Below, piece by piece: positions 45,205 to 54,612 of a stretch of 64,000 nt of DNA. Source of the stretch: Neiella litorisoli (lineage in GTDB: Bacteria > Pseudomonadota > Gammaproteobacteria > Enterobacterales > Neiellaceae); NCBI RefSeq assembly GCF_014773395.1, contig NZ_JACXAF010000012.1, positions 62,001-126,000 of the forward strand. The letters run 5' to 3'. Under the pieces are notes generated by a model. It ran no database searches. It was not told the DNA's origin and was given only the letters and a program-made list of their open reading frames with translations. Within the stretch, counting starts at the first letter, position 1, and each line of letters starts with the position of its first letter. A program made the translations under genes and the position numbers.

Positions 45205-46157
45205 GGCTGTTGCTCGCCTTGCTCCGGTGGCTCGCGTCGTGTGGTAATGCGAATCCCACCGCTTGGTAGTTCAATCACCTGCACTTCATCATAGTCAGGC
45301 AAAGGCTCAACTGGTCCGTCATTGCCTGCCGATTCATCGGCGTCAGCAGTCTGCTCGTCGTCTTGCGGCTTACCCCACTTGGACACGGCAATATCAACAC
45401 GCCGATTCTCCGCTCGGCCCTCGGCGGTATCATTTGAGCTCAACGGAAAATTAGCACCAAACGCTTCTACCGCCAGCAAATCCGGCCGCACGCCTTGCAG
45501 TACCATTTGTTCGAGCACTTCGGCGGCACGGGCCGAAGAAAGCTCCCAGTTGGAGCTGAAGATTTCATTGTCGATTGGCGATGAGTCGGTATAGCCACGC
45601 ACTCGAATATAGTTGTCAGACGACGATAGGACTTTCGCCACCGAAGGGATAATGGCGCGCAAGTTTGCCGATGGTGCAGCGCTGCCACTGGCAAATAGAA
45701 GACTACTACTAAGAGTGAGTACTAACCAATCTTCGTCGCGCTGAATATCAGCAAAGCCCGAATTAACCAGCTCGAGCAGGGCTTCATTAAATTCGTGCTC
45801 GAGGTTCGACAGGCTGCTGCCTTGGTGTTTTTTATTGAAGTTAACCAGCTCACTGCGACCATCAACCAGATCGGGCCCACCTTCGGGTTTAAGACCGTGA
45901 CCGTAAAGCATGTCGTCGCTGGCCTGTTGCATAATGCCATCGCTTGGATTCGGCTCGGCAATGACGGTGTGCTGAGCATGGAATAGGTCGCCGAGCCGTC
46001 GGGTTAATTGCTCAAGAGAGCCTTCGCGGGCCAACGCCATGGCATACAAGACCACAAACAGTGCGAACATCAGTGTCATGTAATCGGCGTATGAAATGAG
46101 CCAACGATCGAGGTGTTGGTCGTCGCGCTGGCGGTTTCGACGCTTGTACTGGTACAC
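45201..46157 (-). CDS. motD: Flagellar stator protein MotD (MotB type)
   Basis: This 318-residue protein has a single N-terminal membrane segment with the ion-binding Asp25 in ISYADYMTLMFALFVVLYA, a plug-like stretch, and an OmpA peptidoglycan-binding domain (YIRVRGYTDSSPIDNE ... GRAENRRVDIAV). The C-terminal tail is acidic. It anchors the MotCD stator to the cell wall. It sits in the operon right after motC, as in Pseudomonas, where a separate MotAB or PomAB pair is usual. Confidence 0.9.
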   Translation of the reverse strand: MYQYKRRNRQRDDQHLDRWLISYADYMTLMFALFVVLYAMALAREGSLEQLTRRLGDLFHAQHTVIAEPNPSDGIMQQASDDMLYGHGLKPEGGPDLVDGRSELVNFNKKHQGSSLSNLEHEFNEALLELVNSGFADIQRDEDWLVLTLSSSLLFASGSAAPSANLRAIIPSVAKVLSSSDNYIRVRGYTDSSPIDNEIFSSNWELSSARAAEVLEQMVLQGVRPDLLAVEAFGANFPLSSNDTAEGRAENRRVDIAVSKWGKPQDDEQTADADESAGNDGPVEPLPDYDEVQVIELPSGGIRITTRREPPEQGEQQP

Positions 46158-46159
46158 GA

Positions 46160-46903
46160 TTATTGCTCCAGAAAAGCACGCAAACGCAGCTCGATGTTCC
46201 TTGGATTTTCTCCGTGAGCGACTGCAACTAAGCCTTCAACCATCAATTCCTGATAATTGACGATACTGTAGATGTGGTAGCGCATTTTGTTGGCAATGGG
46301 CAGGTACAGTAAATTGGCAAAACCGACGCCATAAATAGTGGCAACAAACGCAGTCGCAATGCCTACGCCGAGCAGATCCGGCTCACTCAAATAGTTCATC
46401 GCCTGAATCAAGCCCAGTACCGCACCTATAATGCCGATTGTTGGCGAATAGCCTCCCATGGCCTCATAAGTCTTGGCAGCATCAAGTTGGACTTCGCGCT
46501 GCATCACCATTTCGATGTCGAGCATTTCACGAATTTTTGACGCTTCAGCGCCATCAACCAAGAGTGTTAAGCCTTTTTGAACAAATGGGTCGGGCTCGTC
46601 GAGGATCTGATTTTCCAGCCCCAATAAACCTTCATGACGACTGGCGTGGGACCAAGAAAGAATTTTCTGAATGCTTTGTTCGAGTTCAAGTTTGGGTGGA
46701 GTGAACAACCAGGACAGCTGAGCAATTGAGCGACGAACGACCACCAGCGGCGTCTGTAATAGCACGGCACCGATGGTGCCGCCGACAACGATCACGAAAG
46801 CGGGAACACTCAATAACGCGAGTAGACTGCCGCCTTCCCAAGCTTGGCCCAATAAAATGGCGCCAAAACCAATAATCAAACCCAGAAGTGTTGATTTATC
46901 CAT
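46160..46903 (-). CDS. motC: Flagellar stator protein MotC (MotA type)
   Basis: This 247-residue protein has four membrane segments and a cytoplasmic domain after the second. The ion-channel helices contain [20 protein letters not shown] and [20 protein letters not shown], the MotA/PomA signature. It overlaps the cheB stop by 8 bases (ATGGATAA), so its translation is coupled to chemotaxis gene expression. Confidence 0.92.
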   Translation of the reverse strand: MDKSTLLGLIIGFGAILLGQAWEGGSLLALLSVPAFVIVVGGTIGAVLLQTPLVVVRRSIAQLSWLFTPPKLELEQSIQKILSWSHASRHEGLLGLENQILDEPDPFVQKGLTLLVDGAEASKIREMLDIEMVMQREVQLDAAKTYEAMGGYSPTIGIIGAVLGLIQAMNYLSEPDLLGVGIATAFVATIYGVGFANLLYLPIANKMRYHIYSIVNYQELMVEGLVAVAHGENPRNIELRLRAFLEQ

Positions 46904-48083
46904 TTGCCGTTTCTATGACGATTCGTTCCGCGATGTCGCCTAGTGCAATACTGTCTTCTGCTATTCCCGCACTTGCGACGGCTTGCGGCATGCCGTATAC
47001 CACGCAGCTTGCCTCATCTTGTGCCCATATTTTTGCGCCGTGGGTTTTTAACATCCGCGAACCATCGCGGCCGTCAGCTCCCATACCGGTTAGCACAACG
47101 GCGAGTACATCGCCGCCATAAACTTTAGCGGCAGCGCCAAACGTCACATCAACGCATGGTTTGTAGTTCATTCGCTCGCCGCCATCGATAATCTTGATGC
47201 GGCCATTGCTGGCGCTACCCTCGATCATCATCTGCTTACCGCCCGGCGCTAAATAAGCACATCCTGGTTTTATAGCGTCACCATTCTCTGCTTCTTTAAC
47301 GTTAATTTTGCACAAGCTATTGAGACGCTGTGCAAAAGCACCGGTAAATGCCGCCGGCATATGCTGAATTAACAAAATCGGTAGCGGATAGTTGGCTGGC
47401 AATTGAGTCAATACCGTTTGCAAAGCAACTGGGCCACCGGTCGATGTGCCAATTGCAAGTAACTTGTACGACTTACCACTTGCCCGAGCCCGCCCTGCCG
47501 GACGCGGTCTGGCAACTTCAGGTTGCGCAGCAGCTGCGGCTCTCTGCCGACGCTCGGCATTGGCCTTTTCCAGCGCACTGGTTGCACTTCGCATCGATTG
47601 CTGAGTTTTACTCAGGGCAGGACTTGCTGCGGCGGCAGGTCTTGGTGCAGGGTTGCTTGGCCTTGCTTGTGGTCGCAAGCCAAACCGTCGCCGAGCAATT
47701 TCTTTGATGCGTTGAACCAGTAGATTGGACGCTTCTTTGCGATCCCGTGCGATGTCTTCAAATTTCTTTGGAAGAAAGTCGAGTGCGCCAGCTTCAAGGG
47801 CTTCGAGCGTGGCTTTGGCGCCTTCATGGGTGAGCGAAGAAAACATCAAAATGGGAACAGGGTTTGCTGCCATGATCGACTTAACAGCATCAATACCATT
47901 CATCACCGGCATTTCGATGTCCATGGTCACCACATCGGGTTTCAATGTGCGGACTTTCTCAACGGCTTCCTTACCGTTAACTGCGGCGTCAATGACTTTC
48001 AGGCCTGGATCAGCGTCAATGATTTCACTGACGCGGCGGCGGAAAAAGCTAGAGTCATCGACGACCAATACTTTCAACTGCAT
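46896..48083 (-). CDS. cheB: Chemotaxis methylesterase CheB
   Basis: This 395-residue protein consists of a receiver domain with phospho-acceptor Asp55 ([13 protein letters not shown]), an Ala/Pro/Arg-rich linker of about 70 residues (about 137-205), and the methylesterase domain. The catalytic triad is visible: Ser214 in IGTSTGGP, His241 in IQHMP and Asp337 in GMGADG. It removes receptor methyl groups and can deamidate receptors. The linker is longer than in E. coli CheB. It follows cheA by 16 bases. Confidence 0.96.
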   Translation of the reverse strand: MQLKVLVVDDSSFFRRRVSEIIDADPGLKVIDAAVNGKEAVEKVRTLKPDVVTMDIEMPVMNGIDAVKSIMAANPVPILMFSSLTHEGAKATLEALEAGALDFLPKKFEDIARDRKEASNLLVQRIKEIARRRFGLRPQARPSNPAPRPAAAASPALSKTQQSMRSATSALEKANAERRQRAAAAAQPEVARPRPAGRARASGKSYKLLAIGTSTGGPVALQTVLTQLPANYPLPILLIQHMPAAFTGAFAQRLNSLCKINVKEAENGDAIKPGCAYLAPGGKQMMIEGSASNGRIKIIDGGERMNYKPCVDVTFGAAAKVYGGDVLAVVLTGMGADGRDGSRMLKTHGAKIWAQDEASCVVYGMPQAVASAGIAEDSIALGDIAERIVIETANG

Positions 48084-48099
48084 TCGGTTCTCTCTGCGC

Positions 48100-50328
48100 T
48101 TACGCTTTGCGAGCGTAGAACTTTAATAGGCTAGGCACATCTAAGATTAGAGCAATACCACCATCACTGGTGATGGTGGCGCCAGCCATGCCAGGCGTTC
48201 CTTGTAACATAGTACCCAGCGGTTTAATTACCACTTCTTCTTGTCCGATTAAGGCGTCAACCACAAAACCAATTTGTTGGGTACCAACCTGAACAATGAC
48301 CACATGGCCTTTGCTTTCACGGTTGCGAGTATCGACTTGCGCCCCCCGGACCAACCATTGCTCAAGATAGAACAACGGAATCGCTCGTTCGCGAACAACG
48401 ACCGTGACTTGGCCGTCAACAACGTTAGTTTTGCTCAAATCCAAGTGGAAAATTTCGTTCACCGAAGCGAGTGGCAAGGCGAAAGTTTGCGAGCCGACAA
48501 CAACCATCAAGGTCGGCATGATGGCAAGTGTCAGCGGTACTTTAATTTCCAAGCGGGTGCCGACACCACGCTCAGAACTGATATGAACCGAGCCGTTGAG
48601 CTGGGTGATCTTGGTTTTGACCACGTCCATACCAACGCCACGTCCAGAGATATCAGAGATCTCGGTTTTGGTTGAAAAGCCCGGGGCAAAAATAAGATTG
48701 TAAGCATCTTCATCACTCAAGCGAGCAGCCGAATCGACATCGAGTACGCCTCGAGAAATGGCGATTTCTTTGAGCTTTTCGGCATCCATACCGGCACCAT
48801 CGTCTTCAATGGTAAGCAGGATATGGTCGCCTTCCTGACTCGCAGACAATTTCACCTGACCCGTGCGCGGTTTACCTGCCGCTTCCCGTACATCGGGCAT
48901 TTCAATACCGTGGTCAACCGAGTTTCGTACCAAGTGAACCAGTGGATCGGCTAATGCTTCCACCAAGTTCTTGTCTAAATCCGTGTCTTCACCTTCAAGC
49001 TCAAGCTTGATGTCTTTTTTCAGACTCCGCGCCAAATCTCGAACAACCCGAGGGAAACGACCAAACACTTTTTTGATCGGCTGCATTCGAGTTTGCATCA
49101 CCGCACCTTGAAGGTCGGCGGTGACCACATCGAGGTTAGCAATGGCTTTGCCCATTTCCTCATCATTATGGGTCAAGCTCAGGCTCAATAGTCGGTTACG
49201 AACCAACACCAGCTCACCAACCATATTCATGATTTGGTCGAGGCGTGAGGTATCAACACGAACGGTAGTTTCGCTCTGAGGAGGCTTGATTGGTGCTTTT
49301 TCTTTCGGCGGCTCTTTCGCGGCAGGCGCAGCTGGAGCCGGTGCCGCTGGTTTTGATTCTGGTTTCGGTTGTGGTTTGGCCGCAGCGGGCTCCGGCTTGG
49401 CAACAGGTTCCGGCTTGGCCGCAGGAGGTGGTGGAGGCGGCGTTACGGGAGCTGCCGCGGGCGCCTCGTGAGTTGTTGGCGAGCCGCCTTTGCCGTGCAA
49501 TTCATCCAACAGGGCTTCAAATTCATCATCAGAAATAGTTTCATCGGTGGCCGAGTCGCTGGTTTCTGATGGCGCGCTATCAGCCGCAGGCTGGGTAGCA
49601 GCCACTGCACCAAAACTTCCTTTACCGTGCAGCTCGTCTAGCAACGCTTCGAATTCGTCATCGGATATATCATCACCGCTGCTTGCTGCCGACTCGACTG
49701 CAGGCGTCTCAGCTGGCGCAGGCGATACCGGTGTTGGTGTACCTCCGGAGCCGTGCAGGTTATCCAACAAGGCTTCAAATTCGTCATCAGTGATGTCATC
49801 GACGGGGCCAATTTCCGTTGGCGAGTCACCTCCAGCTGCCGGAGGACTGACTGGCGCAGCTTGCTCAACCACTAACTCGGGTTCAGCCACTGGGGGCGCT
49901 TCAACGACAACCTCAGGTTGCTCTGGAGCCGATTCGCTTTCAGGATCACTTAATTTGTGAAGCGCTTCGAGCAAAGCAGGATCAGCTGCGCTTAATGGCT
50001 CTCGAGCTTGTACTTGAGCAAACATTTCGTTGATGGTGTCGAGCGCTTGCAAAATGACATCCATCAGTTCAGGGGTCACCTGACGTTGGCCATTGCGAAG
50101 AATATCAAAGACGTTTTCGGCGCCGTGACAAGCATCAACTAGTTCGGTCAGCGATAAGAAACCAGCACCGCCTTTAACGGTATGGAAGCCGCGGAAGATA
50201 GCGTTTAATAAATCACTGTCTTCGGGGTTGTTTTCAAGATCGACGAGTTGCTCTTGCAGCTGCTCTAAGATTTCGGCAGCTTCGACCAAAAAGTCCTGTA
50301 GGATATCTTCATCTAAATCGAACGACAT
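48100..50328 (-). CDS. cheA: Chemotaxis histidine kinase CheA
   Basis: This 742-residue kinase has P1 with His49 (FHTVKGGAG), then a long Ala/Pro/Glu-rich linker (about 128-350). The P3 dimerisation helices follow ([20 protein letters not shown]), then the P4 ATPase ([35 protein letters not shown]) and P5 CheW-like domain. No recognisable P2 CheY-binding domain is seen; the linker instead holds three copies of a [13 protein letters not shown] element. In Vibrio a linker region of CheA (the LID) binds ParP, so these repeats are candidates for that role. It phosphorylates CheY and CheB. Confidence 0.96.
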   Translation of the reverse strand: MSFDLDEDILQDFLVEAAEILEQLQEQLVDLENNPEDSDLLNAIFRGFHTVKGGAGFLSLTELVDACHGAENVFDILRNGQRQVTPELMDVILQALDTINEMFAQVQAREPLSAADPALLEALHKLSDPESESAPEQPEVVVEAPPVAEPELVVEQAAPVSPPAAGGDSPTEIGPVDDITDDEFEALLDNLHGSGGTPTPVSPAPAETPAVESAASSGDDISDDEFEALLDELHGKGSFGAVAATQPAADSAPSETSDSATDETISDDEFEALLDELHGKGGSPTTHEAPAAAPVTPPPPPPAAKPEPVAKPEPAAAKPQPKPESKPAAPAPAAPAAKEPPKEKAPIKPPQSETTVRVDTSRLDQIMNMVGELVLVRNRLLSLSLTHNDEEMGKAIANLDVVTADLQGAVMQTRMQPIKKVFGRFPRVVRDLARSLKKDIKLELEGEDTDLDKNLVEALADPLVHLVRNSVDHGIEMPDVREAAGKPRTGQVKLSASQEGDHILLTIEDDGAGMDAEKLKEIAISRGVLDVDSAARLSDEDAYNLIFAPGFSTKTEISDISGRGVGMDVVKTKITQLNGSVHISSERGVGTRLEIKVPLTLAIMPTLMVVVGSQTFALPLASVNEIFHLDLSKTNVVDGQVTVVVRERAIPLFYLEQWLVRGAQVDTRNRESKGHVVIVQVGTQQIGFVVDALIGQEEVVIKPLGTMLQGTPGMAGATITSDGGIALILDVPSLLKFYARKA
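49489..49800 (-). repeat. Three in-frame acidic repeats in the CheA linker
   Basis: CheA residues 177-193, 219-235 and 263-279 read [34 protein letters not shown] and [17 protein letters not shown]. They are spaced by 42 and 44 residues, with low-complexity Ala/Pro/Ser/Thr sequence between. Each looks like a short amphipathic helix with an acidic face. Confidence 0.9.
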
Positions 50329-50342
50329 ACATCAATCTCCCA

Positions 50343-51131
50343 CTAGAATCCAAGGCTAGACAGCAAATCATCAACTTCGTCTTGACCACTGACTACATCA
50401 GTGCGCTCTTGCGCATCGATAACTGGGCCTTCCGCTTCGATCGCTGGCGCTGCTGTCGTTACTTTCTTCGCCTCTGGAGCGTTCGAAGCGCCACCTTGCT
50501 GATCACCAAAGACTTTCAACAGGCTGATTAAATTGTCTTCGACTTCGCGAACTAGGTTAATCACTCGGCTAATCACTTGGCCAGTCAAATCCTGAAAGTC
50601 TTGCGCCATCAGAACATCGGTTAATTTGCCATTAAGCTGCCGCGTATCGTCATGCGCTTCTGTCAAAAAGGTGTGCGTGTCTTGGCACAAGCCTTTGAAA
50701 TCTTCAAGCGCGACTCGCCCGTCGATGACGTTTTGCCAACGAGGAGCCAAATTGGAGAACGATTCGTTGAGCTTGTCAGCAACAGGCAGGCTGAATTCAA
50801 CGGCGTCCATCGTTTTGTTGGCTGCTTTTTCCGTCATTTCAATGACGTAGTTTAGCCGAGATTGGGCATCGGGCATGTCCGTATGGGCCAGTTCGGTGAT
50901 CCGATCGTCCAGTTGAAACTCGTTTAAGGCGGTGTGTAACTGGCGTGTCATCTTGCCAATTTGTTCAAACAAATCACTGTCAAGTTGCAGTAATGATCCG
51001 ACTTCCTGAAAACTGCGGTCAACCGCTTGATCGACGATTTGGTTGGCCTGCCCGTTTTCTCCTTGTTCGAGAAGGGCGACCAACTCGCGTGCTTGTTCAA
51101 GCGAAATCTTCGGCTCTATCGTTGTAGTCAT
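50343..51131 (-). CDS. cheZ: CheY-P phosphatase CheZ
   Basis: This 262-residue helical protein contains the catalytic segment MAQDFQDLTGQVISRVINLV, whose Gln acts in CheY-P hydrolysis, and the C-terminal CheY-binding peptide VDDLLSSLGF. The central four-helix bundle is seen as alternating amphipathic helices, and a variable acidic linker precedes the tail. It ends the CheY signal. It follows cheY by 29 bases. Confidence 0.95.
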   Translation of the reverse strand: MTTTIEPKISLEQARELVALLEQGENGQANQIVDQAVDRSFQEVGSLLQLDSDLFEQIGKMTRQLHTALNEFQLDDRITELAHTDMPDAQSRLNYVIEMTEKAANKTMDAVEFSLPVADKLNESFSNLAPRWQNVIDGRVALEDFKGLCQDTHTFLTEAHDDTRQLNGKLTDVLMAQDFQDLTGQVISRVINLVREVEDNLISLLKVFGDQQGGASNAPEAKKVTTAAPAIEAEGPVIDAQERTDVVSGQDEVDDLLSSLGF

Positions 51132-51160
51132 TATGGGTCCGACTCCGCGGCATCGAAATA

Positions 51161-51544
51161 TCAGGCAATGCGCTCAAAAATTTTATCGAGCTTCTCTTTT
51201 AACGTGGCTGCGGTAAATGGTTTAACAATATAGCCATTCACGCCAGCCTGAGCTGCCGCCACAATCTGTTCGCGTTTTGCTTCTGCAGTCACCATCAACA
51301 CAGGTAAGTGCTTGAGCTGATCGTCAGCACGAATATTTCTGAGCAAGTCGATACCTTGCATGCCCGGCATGTTCCAGTCAGTGACAACAAAATCGAAGTC
51401 ACCGTTTTTCAACATGGGCAGAGCGGTGCTGCCATCGTCGGCTTCTTGGGTGTTAGTAAAACCAAGGTCGCGCAGAAGGTTTTTAATGATTCGCCTCATT
51501 GTAGAAAAGTCGTCCACAATCAGGATCTTCATGTCTGTATTCAA
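51161..51544 (-). CDS. cheY: Chemotaxis response regulator CheY
   Basis: This 127-residue single receiver domain has the acidic pair in [15 protein letters not shown], phospho-acceptor Asp56 ([13 protein letters not shown]) and the conserved Lys in [12 protein letters not shown] start at 51544 is preferred: AGGAGGG lies 7 bases upstream, whereas the ATG four codons later would be about 20 bases away. The resulting N-terminus [10 protein letters not shown] matches the usual length. CheY-P binds FliM and changes motor rotation. Confidence 0.95.
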   Translation of the reverse strand: MNTDMKILIVDDFSTMRRIIKNLLRDLGFTNTQEADDGSTALPMLKNGDFDFVVTDWNMPGMQGIDLLRNIRADDQLKHLPVLMVTAEAKREQIVAAAQAGVNGYIVKPFTAATLKEKLDKIFERIA

Positions 51545-51567
51545 AGCTAGCCCTCCTACAGGCGCAT

Positions 51568-51597
51568 TTTATAAATAGTATCGGTTAATCTTGCCAA
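51568..51597 (-). promoter_or_regulatory. Candidate sigma-70 promoter for the cheY operon
   Basis: On minus, TTGGCA (51597-51592, in the last codons of fliA) and TATAAA (51573-51568) are 18 bases apart; TTATAA at 17 is an equal reading. It lies just ahead of the AGGAGGG ribosome site of cheY. Confidence 0.45.
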
Positions 51598-52301
51598 GAC
51601 TGAAGTCTGGCTTTCAAACGATGCATTGCTTGTGAGTGAATTTGGCAAACCCGAGACTCACTGACACTCAACACATCGCCGATTTCTCTCAAATTTAATT
51701 CGTCATCGTAATACAATGACAACACTAATGCTTCTCTCTCTGGCAGGGTTTTGATCGCCTCGACCAAAGATCGTTGAAATTGCTGTTCGCTAAGTTCTTG
51801 AAACGGAGTTGATTCATTCTGTTGAATCTCAGGACTTAAGGCATCTTCTGATACCCCCAGATCCTCAATACCGATGATCCGGCCACTATTTAGGCTCGCC
51901 AGCAACTGATGATAATCAGTCAGACTCATTTCTAGTCTGGCAGCCACCTCGGCGTCATGTGCATCTCGTCCCGTTTCTTGCTCTACCGCCTTGATCGCAT
52001 CGGCTACGCGGCGATTCTGTTGATGAACAGAGCGCGGCGACCAATCACCGCGTCTTAACTCATCCAGCATGGCGCCGCGAATGCGAATACCAGCGTACGT
52101 TTCAAACGCAGCTCCTTTGCTTTGATCGTAATTTTTAAGCGCTTCTAGCAAGCCAATCATGCCTGCTTGAATTAAATCGTCAACTTGAACGCTTGCCGGC
52201 AGCCTACCTTTTAAGTGATGTGCGATTCGCTTCACTAAATCGGCGTGCTGCCGAACCAAGTCGTCCCGCTGTTGCTCCTGATACAGGGCAGCTTTATTCA
52301 C
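51585..52301 (-). CDS. fliA: Flagellar sigma factor FliA (sigma-28)
   Basis: This 238-residue group 3 sigma factor has region 2 (YDQSKGAAFETYAGIRIRGAM, DELRRGDW) and region 4 with the -35-binding helix-turn-helix (LNLREIGDVLSVSESRVCQI). It reads late flagellar and chemotaxis promoters. The start is a GTG overlapping the flhG stop by 8 bases. Spacing to cheY is 40 bases. Confidence 0.96.
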   Translation of the reverse strand: MNKAALYQEQQRDDLVRQHADLVKRIAHHLKGRLPASVQVDDLIQAGMIGLLEALKNYDQSKGAAFETYAGIRIRGAMLDELRRGDWSPRSVHQQNRRVADAIKAVEQETGRDAHDAEVAARLEMSLTDYHQLLASLNSGRIIGIEDLGVSEDALSPEIQQNESTPFQELSEQQFQRSLVEAIKTLPEREALVLSLYYDDELNLREIGDVLSVSESRVCQIHSQAMHRLKARLQSWQD

Positions 52302-53172
52302 TGAGTGAGTCTTCCTGCTCTCTCACGGCGTCGTTCAACAGCTGCTCAACAAAGAAGGTTAAATGCCCTTGTGGCTGAGACGGAATCGGCCAAGTTGTCA
52401 CTTTCGAAGCAAGTGTTTTGTATGCGATTGAAGCGGCGGACTTTGGAAACTCTTCCACCACAACTTTTTGCTTGCGGACAGAGCGACGCACATTTTCATC
52501 GAATGGCACAATCGCCACCAGTTCCAGTGCAACATCAAGAAATCGGTCGGTGACTTTTGTCAGTTTGGCGAACAATTCTTGCCCTTCACGGAGACTGCGA
52601 ACCATGTTGGCAACAATTTTAAATTTGAATAGGCCATGCTCACGATTCAATATTTTGATCAGTGCATAGGCATCGGTAATTGAGGTGGGTTCATCGCAAA
52701 CCACCACCACCACGTCTTGCGAGGCTCGAGAGAAACTCAGCACCATGTCGGAAATACCGGCTGCGGTATCGACGATCAGGACATCATAATCGTCCTGCAA
52801 TTCGCTGAAGGCACGAACCAAACCAGCATGTTCCGTTGGCGTTAATTCAACCATGCTGCGCATTCCCGAGGAAGCGGGAACGATTGAGATCCCTTGCGGG
52901 CCTTGGAGCATGATTTCTTCAAGATCACACTCACCGGATAATACGTGGGAAATATTCTTGTGAACTCGCAGACCGAGCAAGACATCAACGTTCGCCAACC
53001 CTAAGTCAGCATCGAGCACGACAACACGCTGGCCTTGAGCCGCGAGTGACACGGCCAGATTGATTGAAACGTTAGTTTTGCCGACGCCACCTTTGCCGCC
53101 AGTAACAGCAATGACTTTCACCATCTTTCGGCGATTCATATTTCTCAACCCTGTTGCTTGGTCCAGTTCCAT
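52294..53172 (-). CDS. flhG: Flagellar number regulator FlhG (FleN), MinD-like ATPase
   Basis: This 292-residue ATPase begins MELDQATGLRNMNRRK, which contains the DQAxxLR activator helix that stimulates the FlhF GTPase. The deviant Walker A loop is GKGGVGKTN (26-34) and further MinD motifs are VVVLDADLGLANVDVLLGL and VLIVDTAAGISDMV. FlhG limits polar flagellum number, in part by acting on the master regulator FlrA/FleQ. The ATG at 53172 is close behind the flhF stop. Confidence 0.95.
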   Translation of the reverse strand: MELDQATGLRNMNRRKMVKVIAVTGGKGGVGKTNVSINLAVSLAAQGQRVVVLDADLGLANVDVLLGLRVHKNISHVLSGECDLEEIMLQGPQGISIVPASSGMRSMVELTPTEHAGLVRAFSELQDDYDVLIVDTAAGISDMVLSFSRASQDVVVVVCDEPTSITDAYALIKILNREHGLFKFKIVANMVRSLREGQELFAKLTKVTDRFLDVALELVAIVPFDENVRRSVRKQKVVVEEFPKSAASIAYKTLASKVTTWPIPSQPQGHLTFFVEQLLNDAVREQEDSLSE

Positions 53173-53181
53173 ACTACCTAT

Positions 53182-54588
53182 TTATAGCCTCATATGCCGT
53201 TTCCGACTGTTTTCTGCCAACGAATTTGCTGAAGTTTTGCGTTGACGTCCGGCAGCCAGCGTGAACGCTTGTTTTACTAAGTAACTCGCATCAGCAACGC
53301 GAAGATCCTCAGGAACCCGCTGACCGTCGCTAAGATACCCGATTGGCATAGCATTTTGAATCGCTACGCTAATACACTCACCAAGGCTGAGACATTCATC
53401 GAGTTTGGTGAAAATGCAACCACGCAGCGGGATTTGACGGAATTGCTCGATGGCTTCTTGCATCACATCACGTTGCGCCGTTGCAGGCAACACCAGATAA
53501 CTCTTTATTTTAACACGGCTATTAGTAATGAGAGTATTTAACTGCTCATTGAGACGCATATCACGTTGGCCCATTCCTGCCGTATCAATCAAAATCAATT
53601 TACGGTGACGCAGTTGATACAGCTGGTCTGCAAGCTCATCAGAGTTCTTAGCGCTGCGAACCGGACAGCCTAAGATCCGACCATAAGTTGCAAGTTGATC
53701 TAGCGCACCAATTCGGTAGCTATCGGTGGAAATTAACGCCACTTGGTCGGCGCCATATTGAGCAGCAAAACGCGCCGCCAATTTTGCGACAGTCGTGGTT
53801 TTTCCGACACCTGTTGGACCGACTAATGCAACCACGCCACCCTGGCGCAAAATTTCGTCTTCGGTGACGACCAATTGCTCGGTCAACAGCTGCTGTAATT
53901 GGGTCCACGCTTCACGACCTGTGGTATCTTCGCCAATATAACAAGCAAACTGATCGGCCAAATCATCAGCAATTCCCATCTTGGTTAATTGTTTAACCAA
54001 CATCGCTCTAACAGGCTCGGTTCGATCCATCTCTTGCTTCATCAAGCCAGAAAGCTGATGTTCTAATAACTGACGCATCGCCAGCATTTCTTCTTTCAGC
54101 GCTTGGATCTGTTCGTCATTGTGAGCAGTCGCAGCGGGTGTCGGCGTCGCCACCATTGAGGCGCGAGAATCCACTTCGGCAAACGCTGGGTTGACTGGGC
54201 GCTTGGCTTTGGCAGGAGTGCTAACGCTGTTTTGCTGTTGACGTTTTAGCAGGCTTTGCAAGCTATCGGCAGGACGTTCAGTTGATTGGCTCGCGCTTGC
54301 TGCTGGTGTTGCGGGAATGCCGGCACTCAGGTTGGCCAGTTTTTCTTTGAAGCTGGACAGATTGACTTGATCATCGGCCAGTTCGCGACCATTGTTCTGG
54401 GCGAGTTTTTCCATCGCTCGTTGCGGTGCAGGCGCTGGCGCCTCGGCATCCGCATCAATGCCCGCAACCAGCTCAATGCCACCGGCGACCTTTTTGCTGG
54501 ACATGATGACTGCATCAGCACCCATGACTTCTTTTACTTCGGTTAGCGCGGTGCGCATGTCTTTGGCAAAAAAGCGTTTCATTTTCAC
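53182..54588 (-). CDS. flhF: Flagellar placement GTPase FlhF
   Basis: This 468-residue SRP-type GTPase has a basic N-terminal B domain (MKMKRFFAKDMRTALTEVKE), a low-complexity linker (about 45-160), an N domain, and the G domain with GPTGVGKTT (257-265), ISTDSYRIGALDQLATYGRI, LIDTAGMGQRD and FTKLDE. It marks the pole for flagellum assembly. The GTG at 54588 is preferred because GGAG is 8 bases upstream, over an ATG two codons later. Confidence 0.95.
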   Translation of the reverse strand: MKMKRFFAKDMRTALTEVKEVMGADAVIMSSKKVAGGIELVAGIDADAEAPAPAPQRAMEKLAQNNGRELADDQVNLSSFKEKLANLSAGIPATPAASASQSTERPADSLQSLLKRQQQNSVSTPAKAKRPVNPAFAEVDSRASMVATPTPAATAHNDEQIQALKEEMLAMRQLLEHQLSGLMKQEMDRTEPVRAMLVKQLTKMGIADDLADQFACYIGEDTTGREAWTQLQQLLTEQLVVTEDEILRQGGVVALVGPTGVGKTTTVAKLAARFAAQYGADQVALISTDSYRIGALDQLATYGRILGCPVRSAKNSDELADQLYQLRHRKLILIDTAGMGQRDMRLNEQLNTLITNSRVKIKSYLVLPATAQRDVMQEAIEQFRQIPLRGCIFTKLDECLSLGECISVAIQNAMPIGYLSDGQRVPEDLRVADASYLVKQAFTLAAGRQRKTSANSLAENSRKRHMRL

Positions 54589-54612
54589 GAGTCAATCTCC
54601 TAAAACGTTCGG

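Noticed and set aside
44746-45294. Plus-strand open frame of 182 codons opposite parC and motD
   Set aside because: His/Arg-rich shadow of two well-conserved minus-strand genes.
49286-49960. Gly/Ser-rich plus-strand frames that resemble glycine-rich proteins
   Set aside because: They are the complement of the Ala/Pro-rich CheA linker; the composition is an artefact.
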